From contig NC_047501.1 of assembly GCF_002079055.1 (NCBI RefSeq), positions 930,001 to 994,000 on the forward strand: DNA of 64,000 bases, given 5' to 3'. Shown piece by piece: positions 9,447-18,523 of this stretch. Source of the stretch: Saccharomyces paradoxus. Lineage: Eukaryota > Ascomycota > Saccharomycetes > Saccharomycetales > Saccharomycetaceae. The position numbers and the translations under genes are program-made. Positions within the stretch are counted from its first letter, which is position 1, and each line of letters starts with the position of its first letter. Below the pieces are notes generated by a model, which was not told the origin of the DNA, ran no database searches, and saw only the letters and a program-made list of their open reading frames with translations.

Positions 9447-12400
9447 ATGGATATTTCTAAACCGGTTGGTTCTGAAATCACATCCGTTGATTTCGGGATC
9501 CTAACAGCTAAAGAGATTAGAAATCTATCAGCAAAGCAAATTACCAATCCAACGGTTTTAGATAACTTGGGTCATCCAGTATCGGGCGGTTTATATGACT
9601 TAGCCTTAGGTGCATTCTTAAGGAATTTGTGTTCAACTTGTGGTTTGGATGAAAAATTTTGTCCTGGTCACCAAGGTCACATTGAATTACCTGTCCCTTG
9701 TTATAATCCATTGTTCTTTAATCAGTTATATATTTATTTGAGAGCATCATGTTTATTCTGTCATCACTTCCGTTTGAAGTCAGTGGAGGTTCATCGTTAC
9801 GCATGTAAGTTGAGATTGTTGCAATACGGTTTGATAGACGAATCTTACAAATTAGACGAAATAACTTTGGGCTCTCTTAATAGCAGTATATACACTGGCG
9901 ATGAAGCTATTGAAGATAATGAGGATGAAATGGATGGTGAAGAAAGTAAGCAATCAAAGGATATTTCCTCCACTCTTTTAAGTGAACTGAAAAGTAAGCG
10001 TTCAGAGTTTGTTGACATGGCCATTGCTAAAGCTCTGTCAGACGGTAGAACCACTGAGAGAGGCTCTTTCACCGCTACTGTAAATGATGAAAGAAAGAAA
10101 TTGGTCCACGAATTTCACAAGAAGCTATTATCCAGAGGTAAGTGTGATAATTGTGGTATGTTTTCACCAAAATTCAGAAAGGATGGTTTTACAAAAATCT
10201 TTGAAACTGCCTTGAATGAAAAACAAATTACAAACAATAGGGTAAAAGGCTTCATTCGTCAAGATATGATTAAGAAGCAAAAGCAAGCTAAGAAATTGGA
10301 TGGTTCTGGCGACCAATCTACAAATGATGAAGAGAGTTTTGACGTTGGTAGGAATCCTACTGCTAGACCAAGGACCGGTTCAACATATATCTTATCTACT
10401 GAAGTGAAGAATATTTTGGACACTGTTTTCAGGAAAGAGCAACGTGTTTTACAATATGTTTTTCACTCGAGACCTAATTTATCAAGAAAATTAGTCAAGG
10501 CAGACTCTTTTTTTATGGATGTCATTGTGGTTCCACCAACTAGATTCCGTTTGCCTTCTAAGCTTGGTGAAGAAGTTCATGAAAATTCTCAAAACCAGTT
10601 GTTGTCAAAGGTTCTTACTACGTCATTATTGATTAGGGACTTAAATGATGATTTATCTAAGCTACAAAAGGACAAAGTTTCTCTGGAAGATAGAAGAGTG
10701 ATTTTCAGTAGATTAATGAATGCCTTTGTTACTATTCAAAACGATGTCAATGCTTTTATCGATTCTACCAAAGCACAAGGTAGAACCAGTGGTAAGGTTC
10801 CAATTCCTGGTGTTAAACAAGCTCTGGAAAAGAAGGAAGGTCTATTTAGAAAACATATGATGGGTAAGCGTGTTAACTACGCTGCTCGTTCTGTTATTTC
10901 TCCAGACCCAAATATTGAAACTAACGAAATTGGTGTCCCACCTGTTTTTGCTGTTAAGTTGACTTACCCAGAACCGGTGACGGCTTATAACATAGCAGAG
11001 TTGCGTCAAGCTGTTATTAATGGTCCTGATAAATGGCCAGGTGCCACTCAGATACAGAATGAAGATGGTTCTTTGGTTTCTTTGATCGGTATGTCTGTGG
11101 AGCAACGTAAGGCATTAGCTAACCAACTGTTAACACCATCTTCAAACGTTTCTACTCACACTTTGAACAAAAAGGTTTATCGTCACATCAAGAACAGAGA
11201 CGTTGTCTTGATGAATCGTCAACCGACCTTACATAAAGCTTCCATGATGGGTCATAAAGTTAGGGTGTTACCCAACGAAAAGACTTTGAGATTACATTAT
11301 GCGAATACAGGTGCTTATAATGCAGATTTCGATGGTGATGAGATGAATATGCATTTCCCACAAAATGAAAATGCTAGAGCAGAAGCACTAAATTTAGCAA
11401 ATACTGATTCTCAATACTTGACACCAACCTCCGGTTCTCCAGTTAGAGGTTTGATTCAAGACCATATTTCTGCTGGTGTTTGGCTGACAAGTAAAGACAG
11501 TTTCTTCACCAGAGAACAATATCAGCAATATATTTACGGTTGCATCCGTCCCGAGGACGGTCATACCACAAGATCTAAGATTGTTACCTTGCCTCCAACC
11601 ATCTTCAAGCCATATCCATTATGGACAGGTAAACAAATCATCACAACAGTGTTGCTAAACGTTACCCCTCCAGATATGCCTGGTATCAATTTAATATCTA
11701 AAAATAAGATCAAGAACGAATATTGGGGTAAAGGATCTCTGGAAAACGAAGTTCTCTTCAAAGACGGTGCGTTGCTATGCGGTATTTTAGATAAGTCACA
11801 ATACGGTGCCTCCAAGTATGGTATTGTTCACTCATTGCACGAAGTTTACGGCCCAGAAGTCGCTGCGAAAGTCTTGTCTGTTTTGGGTAGACTATTTACC
11901 AATTATATTACTGCTACAGCATTCACTTGTGGTATGGACGACTTGCGTTTAACAGCAGAGGGTAACAAATGGAGGACCGACATTTTGAAGACATCTGTTG
12001 ATACTGGTCGTCAAGCCGCTGCAGAAGTCACTAATTTAGATAAAGATACACCAGCAGATGACCTAGAGTTATTAAAGAGGCTACAAGAAATACTACGTGA
12101 TAATAATAAGTCAGGTATTCTTGATGCTGTTACATCCTCCAAGGTCAATGCCATTACTTCTCAAGTCGTCTCCAAATGTGTTCCAGATGGTACTATGAAA
12201 AAGTTCCCATATAATTCCATGCAAGCTATGGCGCTTTCTGGTGCTAAAGGTTCTAACGTTAATGTTTCTCAAATTATGTGTTTGTTGGGTCAACAAGCTT
12301 TAGAGGGTAGAAGAGTGCCAGTAATGGTTAGTGGTAAAACTTTGCCTTCTTTCAAACCTTACGAAACAGATGCCATGGCTGGTGGTTATGTGAAGGGTCG

Positions 12401-14444
12401 TTTCTACTCTGGTATAAAACCACAGGAGTATTATTTCCATTGTATGGCTGGTCGTGAAGGTTTAATTGATACTGCCGTCAAGACATCTAGATCCGGTTAC
12501 TTGCAGCGTTGTCTGACAAAACAATTAGAGGGTGTGCACGTATCTTACGATAACAGTATAAGAGACGCAGATGGTACTTTGGTGCAGTTCATGTATGGTG
12601 GTGATGCCATCGACATCACCAAGGAGTCTCATATGACTCAATTCGAGTTCTGCTTGGAAAATTACTATGCATTATTAAAGAAATATAACCCATCAGCACT
12701 AATTGAACATTTGGATGTTGAATCGGCCTTGAAGTACTCCAAAAAGACTTTGAAATATAGAAAGAAGCATAGCAAGGAGCCTCATTACAATCAGTCTATA
12801 AAATATGATCCTGTTTTAGCCAAGTATAATCCTGCGAAGTATTTGGGTTCTGTTTCTGAGAACTTCCAAGATAAATTGGAGTCTTTCTTGGACAAGAACA
12901 CCAAATTGTTCAAATCAGCAGATGGTGTTAACGAAAAGAAATTCAGGGCCCTGATGCAATTGAAATATATGCGTTCTCTAATTAATCCAGGTGAAGCTGT
13001 TGGTATTATTGCTTCGCAGTCTGTGGGTGAACCCTCGACACAAATGACATTAAATACTTTCCACTTTGCTGGTCACGGTGCCGCTAATGTGACATTGGGT
13101 ATTCCTCGTTTAAGAGAAATCGTTATGACTGCTTCTGCGGCTATTAAAACTCCACAAATGACTTTGCCTATTTGGAATGATGTTTCTGATGAGCAAGCTG
13201 ACACTTTCTGTAAGTCTATTTCGAAAGTTCTATTATCTGAAGTGATAGATAGGGTGATAGTCACTGAAACTACTGGTACTTCAAATACCGCTGGTGGAAG
13301 TGCCGCTCGTTCGTATGTTATTCATATGAGATTTTTTGACAACAAGGAATACAGTGAAGAATACGATGTTTCCAAAGAAGAATTACAAAATGTTATATCT
13401 AACCAATTTATACATTTGCTAGAAGCTGCTATTGTAAAGGAAATTAAAAAACAAAAGAGAACTACTGGACCAGACGTTGGTGTTGCAGTACCAAGACTAC
13501 AAACAGATGTTACAAGCAGCTCTTCCAACTCTAAAAGATTGGAAGAAGATAATGATGAAGAACAAAGTCATAAGAAGACTAAGCAAGCAGTTTCGTATGA
13601 TGAGCCAGATGAGGATGAAATTGAAACTATGAGAGAAGCTGAAAAATCTTCTGATGAAGAAGGTGTTGATTCCGATAAAGAAAGTGATTCTGACTCTGAT
13701 GAGGATGAAGACGTTGACATGAATGAACAAATCAATAAGAATATTGTGGAGGCTAATAATAATATGAGCAAAGTGCAACGTGATCGTCAATCAGCTATTA
13801 TTTCTCATCATAGATTCATCACCAAATACAATTTCGATGATGAGTCGGGTAAATGGTGTGAATTTAAGCTAGAATTAGCAGCCGATACAGAAAAGTTGTT
13901 GATGGTTAACATTGTCGAAGAAATTTGTAGGAAGTCTATCATCAGACAAATTCCTCATATTGATCGTTGTGTCCATCCAGAACCTGAAAACGGAAAACGT
14001 GTTCTTGTCACAGAAGGTGTTAATTTCCAAGCCATGTGGGATCAAGAGGCATTTATTGACGTTGATGGTATTACATCCAATGATGTTGCCGCTGTGTTGA
14101 AAACGTACGGTGTAGAAGCTGCTAGAAATACCATTGTGAATGAAATCAATAATGTTTTCTCTCGTTATGCTATTTCTGTTTCTTTCCGTCATTTAGACCT
14201 TATTGCTGATATGATGACCAGGCAAGGTACTTACCTGGCCTTTAACAGACAAGGTATGGAAACATCTACTTCATCGTTTATGAAAATGTCCTATGAAACC
14301 ACATGTCAGTTCTTGACCAAAGCTGTTCTAGATAATGAGCGTGAGCAATTAGATAGTCCTTCTGCTAGAATTGTGGTTGGTAAATTGAACAATGTTGGTA
14401 CGGGTTCATTCGATGTGTTGGCAAAGGTTCCAAATGCTGCTTAG
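9447..14444 (+). CDS. RPA190: Rpa190, largest subunit of RNA polymerase I
   Basis: 1665 residues, against 1664 in S. cerevisiae. The N-terminal clamp zinc ligands are visible (Cys-Ser-Thr-Cys ... Cys-Pro-Gly-His near residues 62-75, and Cys-Asp-Asn-Cys near 233). The catalytic Asn-Ala-Asp-Phe-Asp-Gly-Asp motif places the magnesium-binding aspartates at 627, 629 and 631. A bridge-helix/trigger-loop region follows (Thr-Gln-Met-Thr-Leu-Asn-Thr-Phe-His near 1200). The jaw contains an acidic Ser/Asp/Glu-rich insertion near residues 1370-1435, a known A190 feature. The enzyme makes 35S pre-rRNA in the nucleolus. The start at 9447 lies after a purine-rich leader. It is divergent from RPA43 and convergent with YOR342C. 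Confidence 0.98.
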   Translation: MDISKPVGSEITSVDFGILTAKEIRNLSAKQITNPTVLDNLGHPVSGGLYDLALGAFLRNLCSTCGLDEKFCPGHQGHIELPVPCYNPLFFNQLYIYLRASCLFCHHFRLKSVEVHRYACKLRLLQYGLIDESYKLDEITLGSLNSSIYTGDEAIEDNEDEMDGEESKQSKDISSTLLSELKSKRSEFVDMAIAKALSDGRTTERGSFTATVNDERKKLVHEFHKKLLSRGKCDNCGMFSPKFRKDGFTKIFETALNEKQITNNRVKGFIRQDMIKKQKQAKKLDGSGDQSTNDEESFDVGRNPTARPRTGSTYILSTEVKNILDTVFRKEQRVLQYVFHSRPNLSRKLVKADSFFMDVIVVPPTRFRLPSKLGEEVHENSQNQLLSKVLTTSLLIRDLNDDLSKLQKDKVSLEDRRVIFSRLMNAFVTIQNDVNAFIDSTKAQGRTSGKVPIPGVKQALEKKEGLFRKHMMGKRVNYAARSVISPDPNIETNEIGVPPVFAVKLTYPEPVTAYNIAELRQAVINGPDKWPGATQIQNEDGSLVSLIGMSVEQRKALANQLLTPSSNVSTHTLNKKVYRHIKNRDVVLMNRQPTLHKASMMGHKVRVLPNEKTLRLHYANTGAYNADFDGDEMNMHFPQNENARAEALNLANTDSQYLTPTSGSPVRGLIQDHISAGVWLTSKDSFFTREQYQQYIYGCIRPEDGHTTRSKIVTLPPTIFKPYPLWTGKQIITTVLLNVTPPDMPGINLISKNKIKNEYWGKGSLENEVLFKDGALLCGILDKSQYGASKYGIVHSLHEVYGPEVAAKVLSVLGRLFTNYITATAFTCGMDDLRLTAEGNKWRTDILKTSVDTGRQAAAEVTNLDKDTPADDLELLKRLQEILRDNNKSGILDAVTSSKVNAITSQVVSKCVPDGTMKKFPYNSMQAMALSGAKGSNVNVSQIMCLLGQQALEGRRVPVMVSGKTLPSFKPYETDAMAGGYVKGRFYSGIKPQEYYFHCMAGREGLIDTAVKTSRSGYLQRCLTKQLEGVHVSYDNSIRDADGTLVQFMYGGDAIDITKESHMTQFEFCLENYYALLKKYNPSALIEHLDVESALKYSKKTLKYRKKHSKEPHYNQSIKYDPVLAKYNPAKYLGSVSENFQDKLESFLDKNTKLFKSADGVNEKKFRALMQLKYMRSLINPGEAVGIIASQSVGEPSTQMTLNTFHFAGHGAANVTLGIPRLREIVMTASAAIKTPQMTLPIWNDVSDEQADTFCKSISKVLLSEVIDRVIVTETTGTSNTAGGSAARSYVIHMRFFDNKEYSEEYDVSKEELQNVISNQFIHLLEAAIVKEIKKQKRTTGPDVGVAVPRLQTDVTSSSSNSKRLEEDNDEEQSHKKTKQAVSYDEPDEDEIETMREAEKSSDEEGVDSDKESDSDSDEDEDVDMNEQINKNIVEANNNMSKVQRDRQSAIISHHRFITKYNFDDESGKWCEFKLELAADTEKLLMVNIVEEICRKSIIRQIPHIDRCVHPEPENGKRVLVTEGVNFQAMWDQEAFIDVDGITSNDVAAVLKTYGVEAARNTIVNEINNVFSRYAISVSFRHLDLIADMMTRQGTYLAFNRQGMETSTSSFMKMSYETTCQFLTKAVLDNEREQLDSPSARIVVGKLNNVGTGSFDVLAKVPNAA

Positions 14445-15114
14445 AAATAGGTGAAAGGTACCATAATCATTACGATTTAATATTAGTACATTGGAAAGGG
14501 AAGGCCAGAAGAAAAGAGAAAAGAATGCAAAGGAGTAGTGCCATTAAAAATACCCTCTTAGTTTTTTGTCTGGTCTCCTATTTCTTTGCGCGTGTGTTAT
14601 GTAAATTAAGAGAGCTAGGGTATTGTTAGGTGCATCATTATTAAGCTGATATATATGCGTATAAATTATACATATATAGAGAGTTTTTTATACCCTAAAA
14701 ATTTGATATTGTGTTTATTTATGTTTTAGTAGTTTTCCCCCGTTACTTGCTAATATTTGTATATTCTAGGCCAGGTGCATTATAATATCAATAGTGGGCA
14801 CTTTCTCATTCTGCAAAGCGTAGTAAATGGAACAGCTGATTTGCAGGAGATTGTTGGATTGTTATTTCAAAAATGGGAATATATTTATCATGTAAACCAG
14901 ATATTGAAAAGCAAGCGGTTTGGTAATAGTGTAATAAAATGGTTTGTCATTATTATGATACATAATTAAGGAGCCTGTCAATGCTTATGCATTTATCTAT
15001 ATATACATATATATACATTTATAAGAAAAAAATTTTGAAGGTGTTCTTAGTGTCATTTAATAGTGTTATGGTTCGTTAGGTGCGGACATTGATTTAGTCT
15101 TCTTCTTCGTGACG
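14445..15114. other. Convergent RPA190/YOR342C 3' region
   Basis: 670 bp of AT-rich convergent spacer with TATATA runs (14650-14685 and 14998-15018) that suit yeast 3'-end formation. A 70-codon open stretch near 14757 starts with ATG but has no recognisable domain and is treated as chance. Confidence 0.5.
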
Positions 15115-16074
15115 CTAATCGCAGCGAGCCCTTTTAGGTCTCTCTGCTGAGCAGAAGGGGTTTTGTCTCGGTTGTGGTAGCTTTGAGCGAATGATATTTG
15201 AGTCGTCGCGTCTTCTTTGTTTTCTTTCTATTTTTGATATTGGGGACGCAAGAGATGTAAGTCTGAGACCCTTTTGCGAACCTAGGCCCCAATACATTTC
15301 ATTTTTCTTGATTAATTCTTGATAGTTGATGAATCCTGTGGCCCATAAGATTTTTTCATCTCTTACCGTGTCAGGAATTACCGCAATAGATTTAACGAAT
15401 TGCAGGGCCTGGTAAACGTTGAAGGTTGGATTTTCTTTTAAGACGGTTGACATCAGTAAACTTATCAAGTTTTCATCGCTGCTGCCGTTCTCCGAGAGAA
15501 CGAGTATATTACTATTAGAATTCCCACTTTGAGCGATAGAGTATTTGAAGATTGTAATTAGATCGTTAAAGACTTGAAATTTCGCTTCATTGGTAACTTG
15601 AAAAATATTTGTACGGGAATATTCTGACTTTTTACCATATAAAAGCCTATCTAATATCGATGGTGAGTCAGTGGAATGGTCAAATTGAACATATGCGTTT
15701 CGGTAGTGTGATTCTGGTGGTGGGGTTAGCGGTTCGCCGTTATTATTAATATCGCCGAGGAAATCGAGATGATGGATCAATTGTTGCAAAAGCGAAGTGT
15801 TATGCCAATGGAAGGAACGTACCAAATCACTGTCTATTGGTATTTGAGAGTTATTGTCGATGTTCACGATCACTATTTCATCGGCCAAGTTTGGACGAAC
15901 CTCGTGATAGACATGTGATATTAGCTCTGTTGATATATCAACGTTTATGAAAAATCTAACGTTGTTTTCTACCAGGAAATCTGTATGCGTCAGCGAATGT
16001 ACGGAACCAAAAAATATATGATTGTCTAGTTTCTGAGGAATACTTGCGTCATCAAGCTCCTCTAGGATAGTCAT
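15115..16074 (-). CDS. YOR342C: YOR342C-type protein with phosphatase-like N-terminal fold
   Basis: 319 residues from the ATG at 16074, the length of S. cerevisiae YOR342C. Eleven further in-frame codons begin only at a TTG and are not used. The first 80 residues (Phe-Phe-Gly-Ser ... Phe-Phe-Ile-Asn-Val-Asp) resemble the opening strands of dual-specificity phosphatases, but I see no Cys-x5-Arg active site, so it is probably not catalytic. The C-terminus is basic (Arg-Lys-Gln-Arg-Arg-Arg near residue 290; Lys-Arg-Ala-Arg at the end), consistent with nuclear entry. The function is unknown to me. It is the last ordinary gene before the accessory region. Confidence 0.9.
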   Translation of the reverse strand: MTILEELDDASIPQKLDNHIFFGSVHSLTHTDFLVENNVRFFINVDISTELISHVYHEVRPNLADEIVIVNIDNNSQIPIDSDLVRSFHWHNTSLLQQLIHHLDFLGDINNNGEPLTPPPESHYRNAYVQFDHSTDSPSILDRLLYGKKSEYSRTNIFQVTNEAKFQVFNDLITIFKYSIAQSGNSNSNILVLSENGSSDENLISLLMSTVLKENPTFNVYQALQFVKSIAVIPDTVRDEKILWATGFINYQELIKKNEMYWGLGSQKGLRLTSLASPISKIERKQRRRDDSNIIRSKLPQPRQNPFCSAERPKRARCD

Positions 16075-17308
16075 TTTTTTGTGTAAGGAAGAAATAGCAG
16101 GAAACAAGTCTGTATTCAGCGATACTGTATTACTGTAAATTGGCTAATAAGGATGCCGCTTCCATAGATGAGCAATAGAGTTCGTAATATCAACTTCAAG
16201 AAGACCCATTAGAAGCAAGAAATAAAAAAAAAATACTTGAAAGTAAAAATCTATGCAACGAGATAAGAAAGAGAAATCAGATGAAAAAATTTTTTTCAAT
16301 TAAGGCATGAAAGTATCTTAAAGTGAAGTGAAAGGAAAAATGAAAAAGCATGAAAAACTAACAAGCACAAACCAGCATTATGGATGTTTTTTTTCACGTC
16401 AAATGTAAAGACCATCTTTGAGTTCCAGGGTATCGCATCGCAGGTTTTTCCACTTATGCCACGCATCTTGAAAAATTTTCAATTTTTTTCTTTTTAATCA
16501 CGGTAAGAGAGGATGCGCGTTTATGGAAGAAAACTCGTAGAAAAACGCGAAAAGCTGCCGAAAAGACAGAAGGAAAAAGCCGCTCTCATTTCTTATTCAG
16601 GAAAAGAAATGAGCGGGGTAAACGGAGATCGCTGCGGACGGAAGGTGCGAAATATCCACCGCCGCGAAGTCTGGTTGGCGTTGAGGCTTGGATCTCAAAA
16701 GCGTGGGTGCGTGGGTGTGCGTAGGTGCGTCCTCGAGGCATTTTAGCCGCTGAAAGTGCTGGTTCCAAAGTTCCAAGGGCCACGGCGCTTGCAATACCCG
16801 CTCACGGGGTTTTTTGAGGCACTTTATTGCCGGAGATTTAAACGATACTGTCCTCGGGAATTAGAAGACAGTACCGATGTAGGGCCTCAGACGCTAGCTG
16901 CGCACTATGCTCTATTGCCGTGAGACGGTAGTGTCTTGGAACACCCTAACAGGAACATCAATGCATACACGTCGCTGCGTTATGTTATATGAAGTATTCT
17001 TGAATTGCGAGATCGCCTGTTTTCGAAATCGTTGGAGGCTCGAGGACCTTCACCACAAGATTAGCCTTCTGTCCCATATTCATTACATCATCGTAGTCTC
17101 GTCTTTCTTTGTGCTGAACAAATGAGAAATTGCTGCATCTATTTTATACGATCTCGATTTTTTATTTAAACGTGTAGTTTTAACTTCATTCTGGGTCTCT
17201 TGTTTTAAACGTTTTCAGCCTATCAGGATTTGATTTTACTATAGCACATGAGTCTATCTCGGGGAACGATTTTCTCCATAGCAAAGTTATTTGCTAACAA
17301 TGTTAGGC
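16075..17308. other. YOR342C upstream region with a GC-rich block
   Basis: About 1.2 kb without a recognised gene. The first 430 bp are AT-rich promoter-like sequence. From about 16500 to 16920 the base composition rises and includes a strong inverted repeat (16580-16616) and a GT-rich tract (16701-16730). The short frames here are mutually overlapping and show no domain or signal peptide. From 16920 to 17308 nothing stands out. Confidence 0.5.
16580..16616. repeat. Imperfect inverted repeat (hairpin)
   Basis: CCGCTC(TC)ATTTCTT and AAGAAATGAGCGG are complementary around a loop of about 9 bases. The stem has 13 pairs with a 2-base bulge. It lies in a non-coding GC-rich block and could be structured RNA or a protein site; no function is known. 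Confidence 0.6.
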
Positions 17309-17313
17309 AAGTC

Positions 17314-17407
17314 TGAGAAGTTTGTGGATAATTGGATGATTATTGGGATTCCGTTGTTGTTAAAGGCTACAATATTAGGTATATAGAATATACTAGAAGT
17401 TCTCCTC
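17314..17407 (-). repeat. LTR remnant: R-U5 only, 3' end of relic
   Basis: 94 bp matching the last 94 bp of a delta LTR. Its inner edge is at GAGGAGAAC, the mapped Ty1 transcription start (LTR position 241 of 334), and its outer edge is the LTR end TTCTCA. U3 is absent. R-U5 is exactly the extent of Ty1 minus-strand strong-stop DNA. Confidence 0.82.
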
Positions 17408-18019
17408 GCTACGTTTATTGGTCATGTGACGTGAAGCAAACCAGAGAAGCGTAACACCGCTCCTCCATGTTGTCCAATGGATGATAGAATCAGGCCAGTT
17501 ACCTCTAGTCTTCAATTGGTTTCCTGACGAGTATGAAATGTTAGACATGGAGTCTCTGTCCAAATCGCTTAGGGATAAGTCATCGGGGTAGGCTGAATTG
17601 AAGTAGGAGAAATGGTCAGCTAATTGATCTTCCGTGTCCCAATTACCTTTTACCGCATACTCGCCGTGTGCCCTCGTTGTTATTTCTGCCGTCATATTTA
17701 ACGCTTGAAAGCAGGACCGTACGGACGCGGCAACAGAATCTGGTACATCGACATCATTGGGAGACTCGGTCTCACACCAAGCTATAAATACATTTTTTAC
17801 AGCCTCAGATTCACTGCGGCTCCACCCTAGGAGCTCTAACGCTACTTTAGATACATTGTTAGAGGACAAACATTCTGCAAAGCTAGACAGTTGTTGAGCT
17901 GAGAGGATTCCGCTGTAATCTATTGCTGCCTGATTAACCGTGGTAGGTGTTGCGTCCGCCAACGTCACCGTCAAAATCACGTACAAAAATGTTTGAAAAA
18001 ATAGGTCAAGGTTATTCAT
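17393..18019 (-). CDS. Captured small secreted-type protein frame inside Ty1 relic (fossil; family unrecognised)
   Basis: 208 codons from an ATG at 18019. It begins with a typical secretory signal (a hydrophobic run at about residues 6-22, followed by Ala-Asp-Ala). There are three cysteines in the first half, N-glycosylation sequons Asn-Val-Ser, Asn-Met-Thr and Asn-Ile-Ser, an acidic Asp-rich middle, and a Trp-rich hydrophobic segment near the end. It is not gag or pol in any frame. The frame closes just inside the R-U5 remnant. The leader is 19 nt and begins GAAAAG, like the plus strands of killer-type satellite dsRNAs, and no poly(A) precedes the LTR remnant. A virus-satellite secreted protein (killer-preprotoxin type) is therefore the leading guess; capture of a host secreted-protein mRNA is the alternative. 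I recognise no specific family, and expression is unlikely to reflect the original gene. Confidence 0.55.
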   Translation of the reverse strand: MNNLDLFFQTFLYVILTVTLADATPTTVNQAAIDYSGILSAQQLSSFAECLSSNNVSKVALELLGWSRSESEAVKNVFIAWCETESPNDVDVPDSVAASVRSCFQALNMTAEITTRAHGEYAVKGNWDTEDQLADHFSYFNSAYPDDLSLSDLDRDSMSNISYSSGNQLKTRGNWPDSIIHWTTWRSGVTLLWFASRHMTNKRSEENF

Positions 18020-18180
18020 ATCTTTAACGATGCTTTTCTGGAGCAGCTGTTTGAAACAGGTGTTATTGTCTGTTGAGAGTTAGCCTTAGTGGAAGCCTTA
18101 TCGTATTCTTTTATTTTGGAAGCCGAAACGTTTAACGGATCTTGATTTGTGTGGACTTCCTTATAAGTAGCCGAAGCGCC

Positions 18181-18189
18181 GCGCTACCA
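18181..18189 (-). other. Ty1 primer-binding site
   Basis: The minus strand reads TGGTAGCGC directly after the LTR, complementary to the 3' end of initiator tRNA-Met, the known Ty1 primer. This confirms that the 18190-18523 LTR is a 5' LTR with internal sequence attached and not a solo LTR. Confidence 0.85.
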
Positions 18190-18523
18190 TGAGTAGATGG
18201 TGAATAATTGGATAATTGTTGAGATTCCATTGTTGATAAAGGCCATAATATTTGGGTATACAGAATATACTAGGAGTTCTCCTCGAGGATACGGGAATCC
18301 ACAAAAGGGAATCGATAGTTCTACATAAAAATATTACTTTATCCTCCTTCCTTTTATACTTTGTCATTCATTATCCTATTACATTCTCAATCTTTGCATT
18401 TCAGCTTCCATTGAATTTGATGACATTTTCTTAGTCTTTATGTCATCTTCTTGCACCGCATGCGATGATATGCTAGTAACGTGAATACTAGTCAACAGAT
18501 GATATTAGCATTTCATTCCAACA
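18190..18523 (-). repeat. Delta-type (Ty1/Ty2) LTR, 5' end of relic
   Basis: 334 bp, the canonical Ty1 LTR length. On the minus strand it begins TGTTGGAATG and ends TACTCA. It includes the CTCGAGGAG segment around the Ty1 transcription start and the ATG that opens gag inside the LTR (18230). Confidence 0.9.

Larger units (their letters stand above)
17314..18523 (-). mobile_element. Chimeric Ty1-type relic carrying captured non-Ty sequence
   Basis: Read on the minus strand the order is: a full LTR (18523-18190), a primer-binding site for initiator tRNA-Met (18189-18181), the start of Ty1-type gag to about 18039, non-Ty sequence with a 208-codon frame (18038-17408), and an LTR remnant matching R-U5 only (17407-17314). 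The gag stretch matches Ty1 Gag better than Ty2 Gag as I remember them (for example [10 protein letters not shown] and Ala-Ser-Thr-Lys-Ala-Asn-Ser-Gln-Gln). The element is broken and most of gag-pol is absent. The flanking 5-mers AAGTC and AATTC agree at 4 of 5 positions, consistent with an aged target-site duplication. It lies 363 bp upstream of a tRNA gene, the usual Ty1 target. The two R-U5 copies differ at about 15% of sites, so it is either old or made from two different Ty RNAs. Confidence 0.88.

Noticed and set aside
13497-13790. Open frames antisense to the acidic part of RPA190
   Set aside because: Reverse reading of Asp/Glu/Ser-rich codons gives Ile/Phe/Ser-rich shadows.
16513-16794. 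Several overlapping 65-77 codon frames on both strands
   Set aside because: They overlap each other in a GC-richer non-coding block, differ in frame, and show no domain, signal or conservation that I can recognise.
17314-17408. First taken as an ordinary solo delta fragment
   Set aside because: Its exact R-U5 extent, the primer-binding site and gag start at the other side, and the similar 5-bp flanks make it the far end of one composite element.
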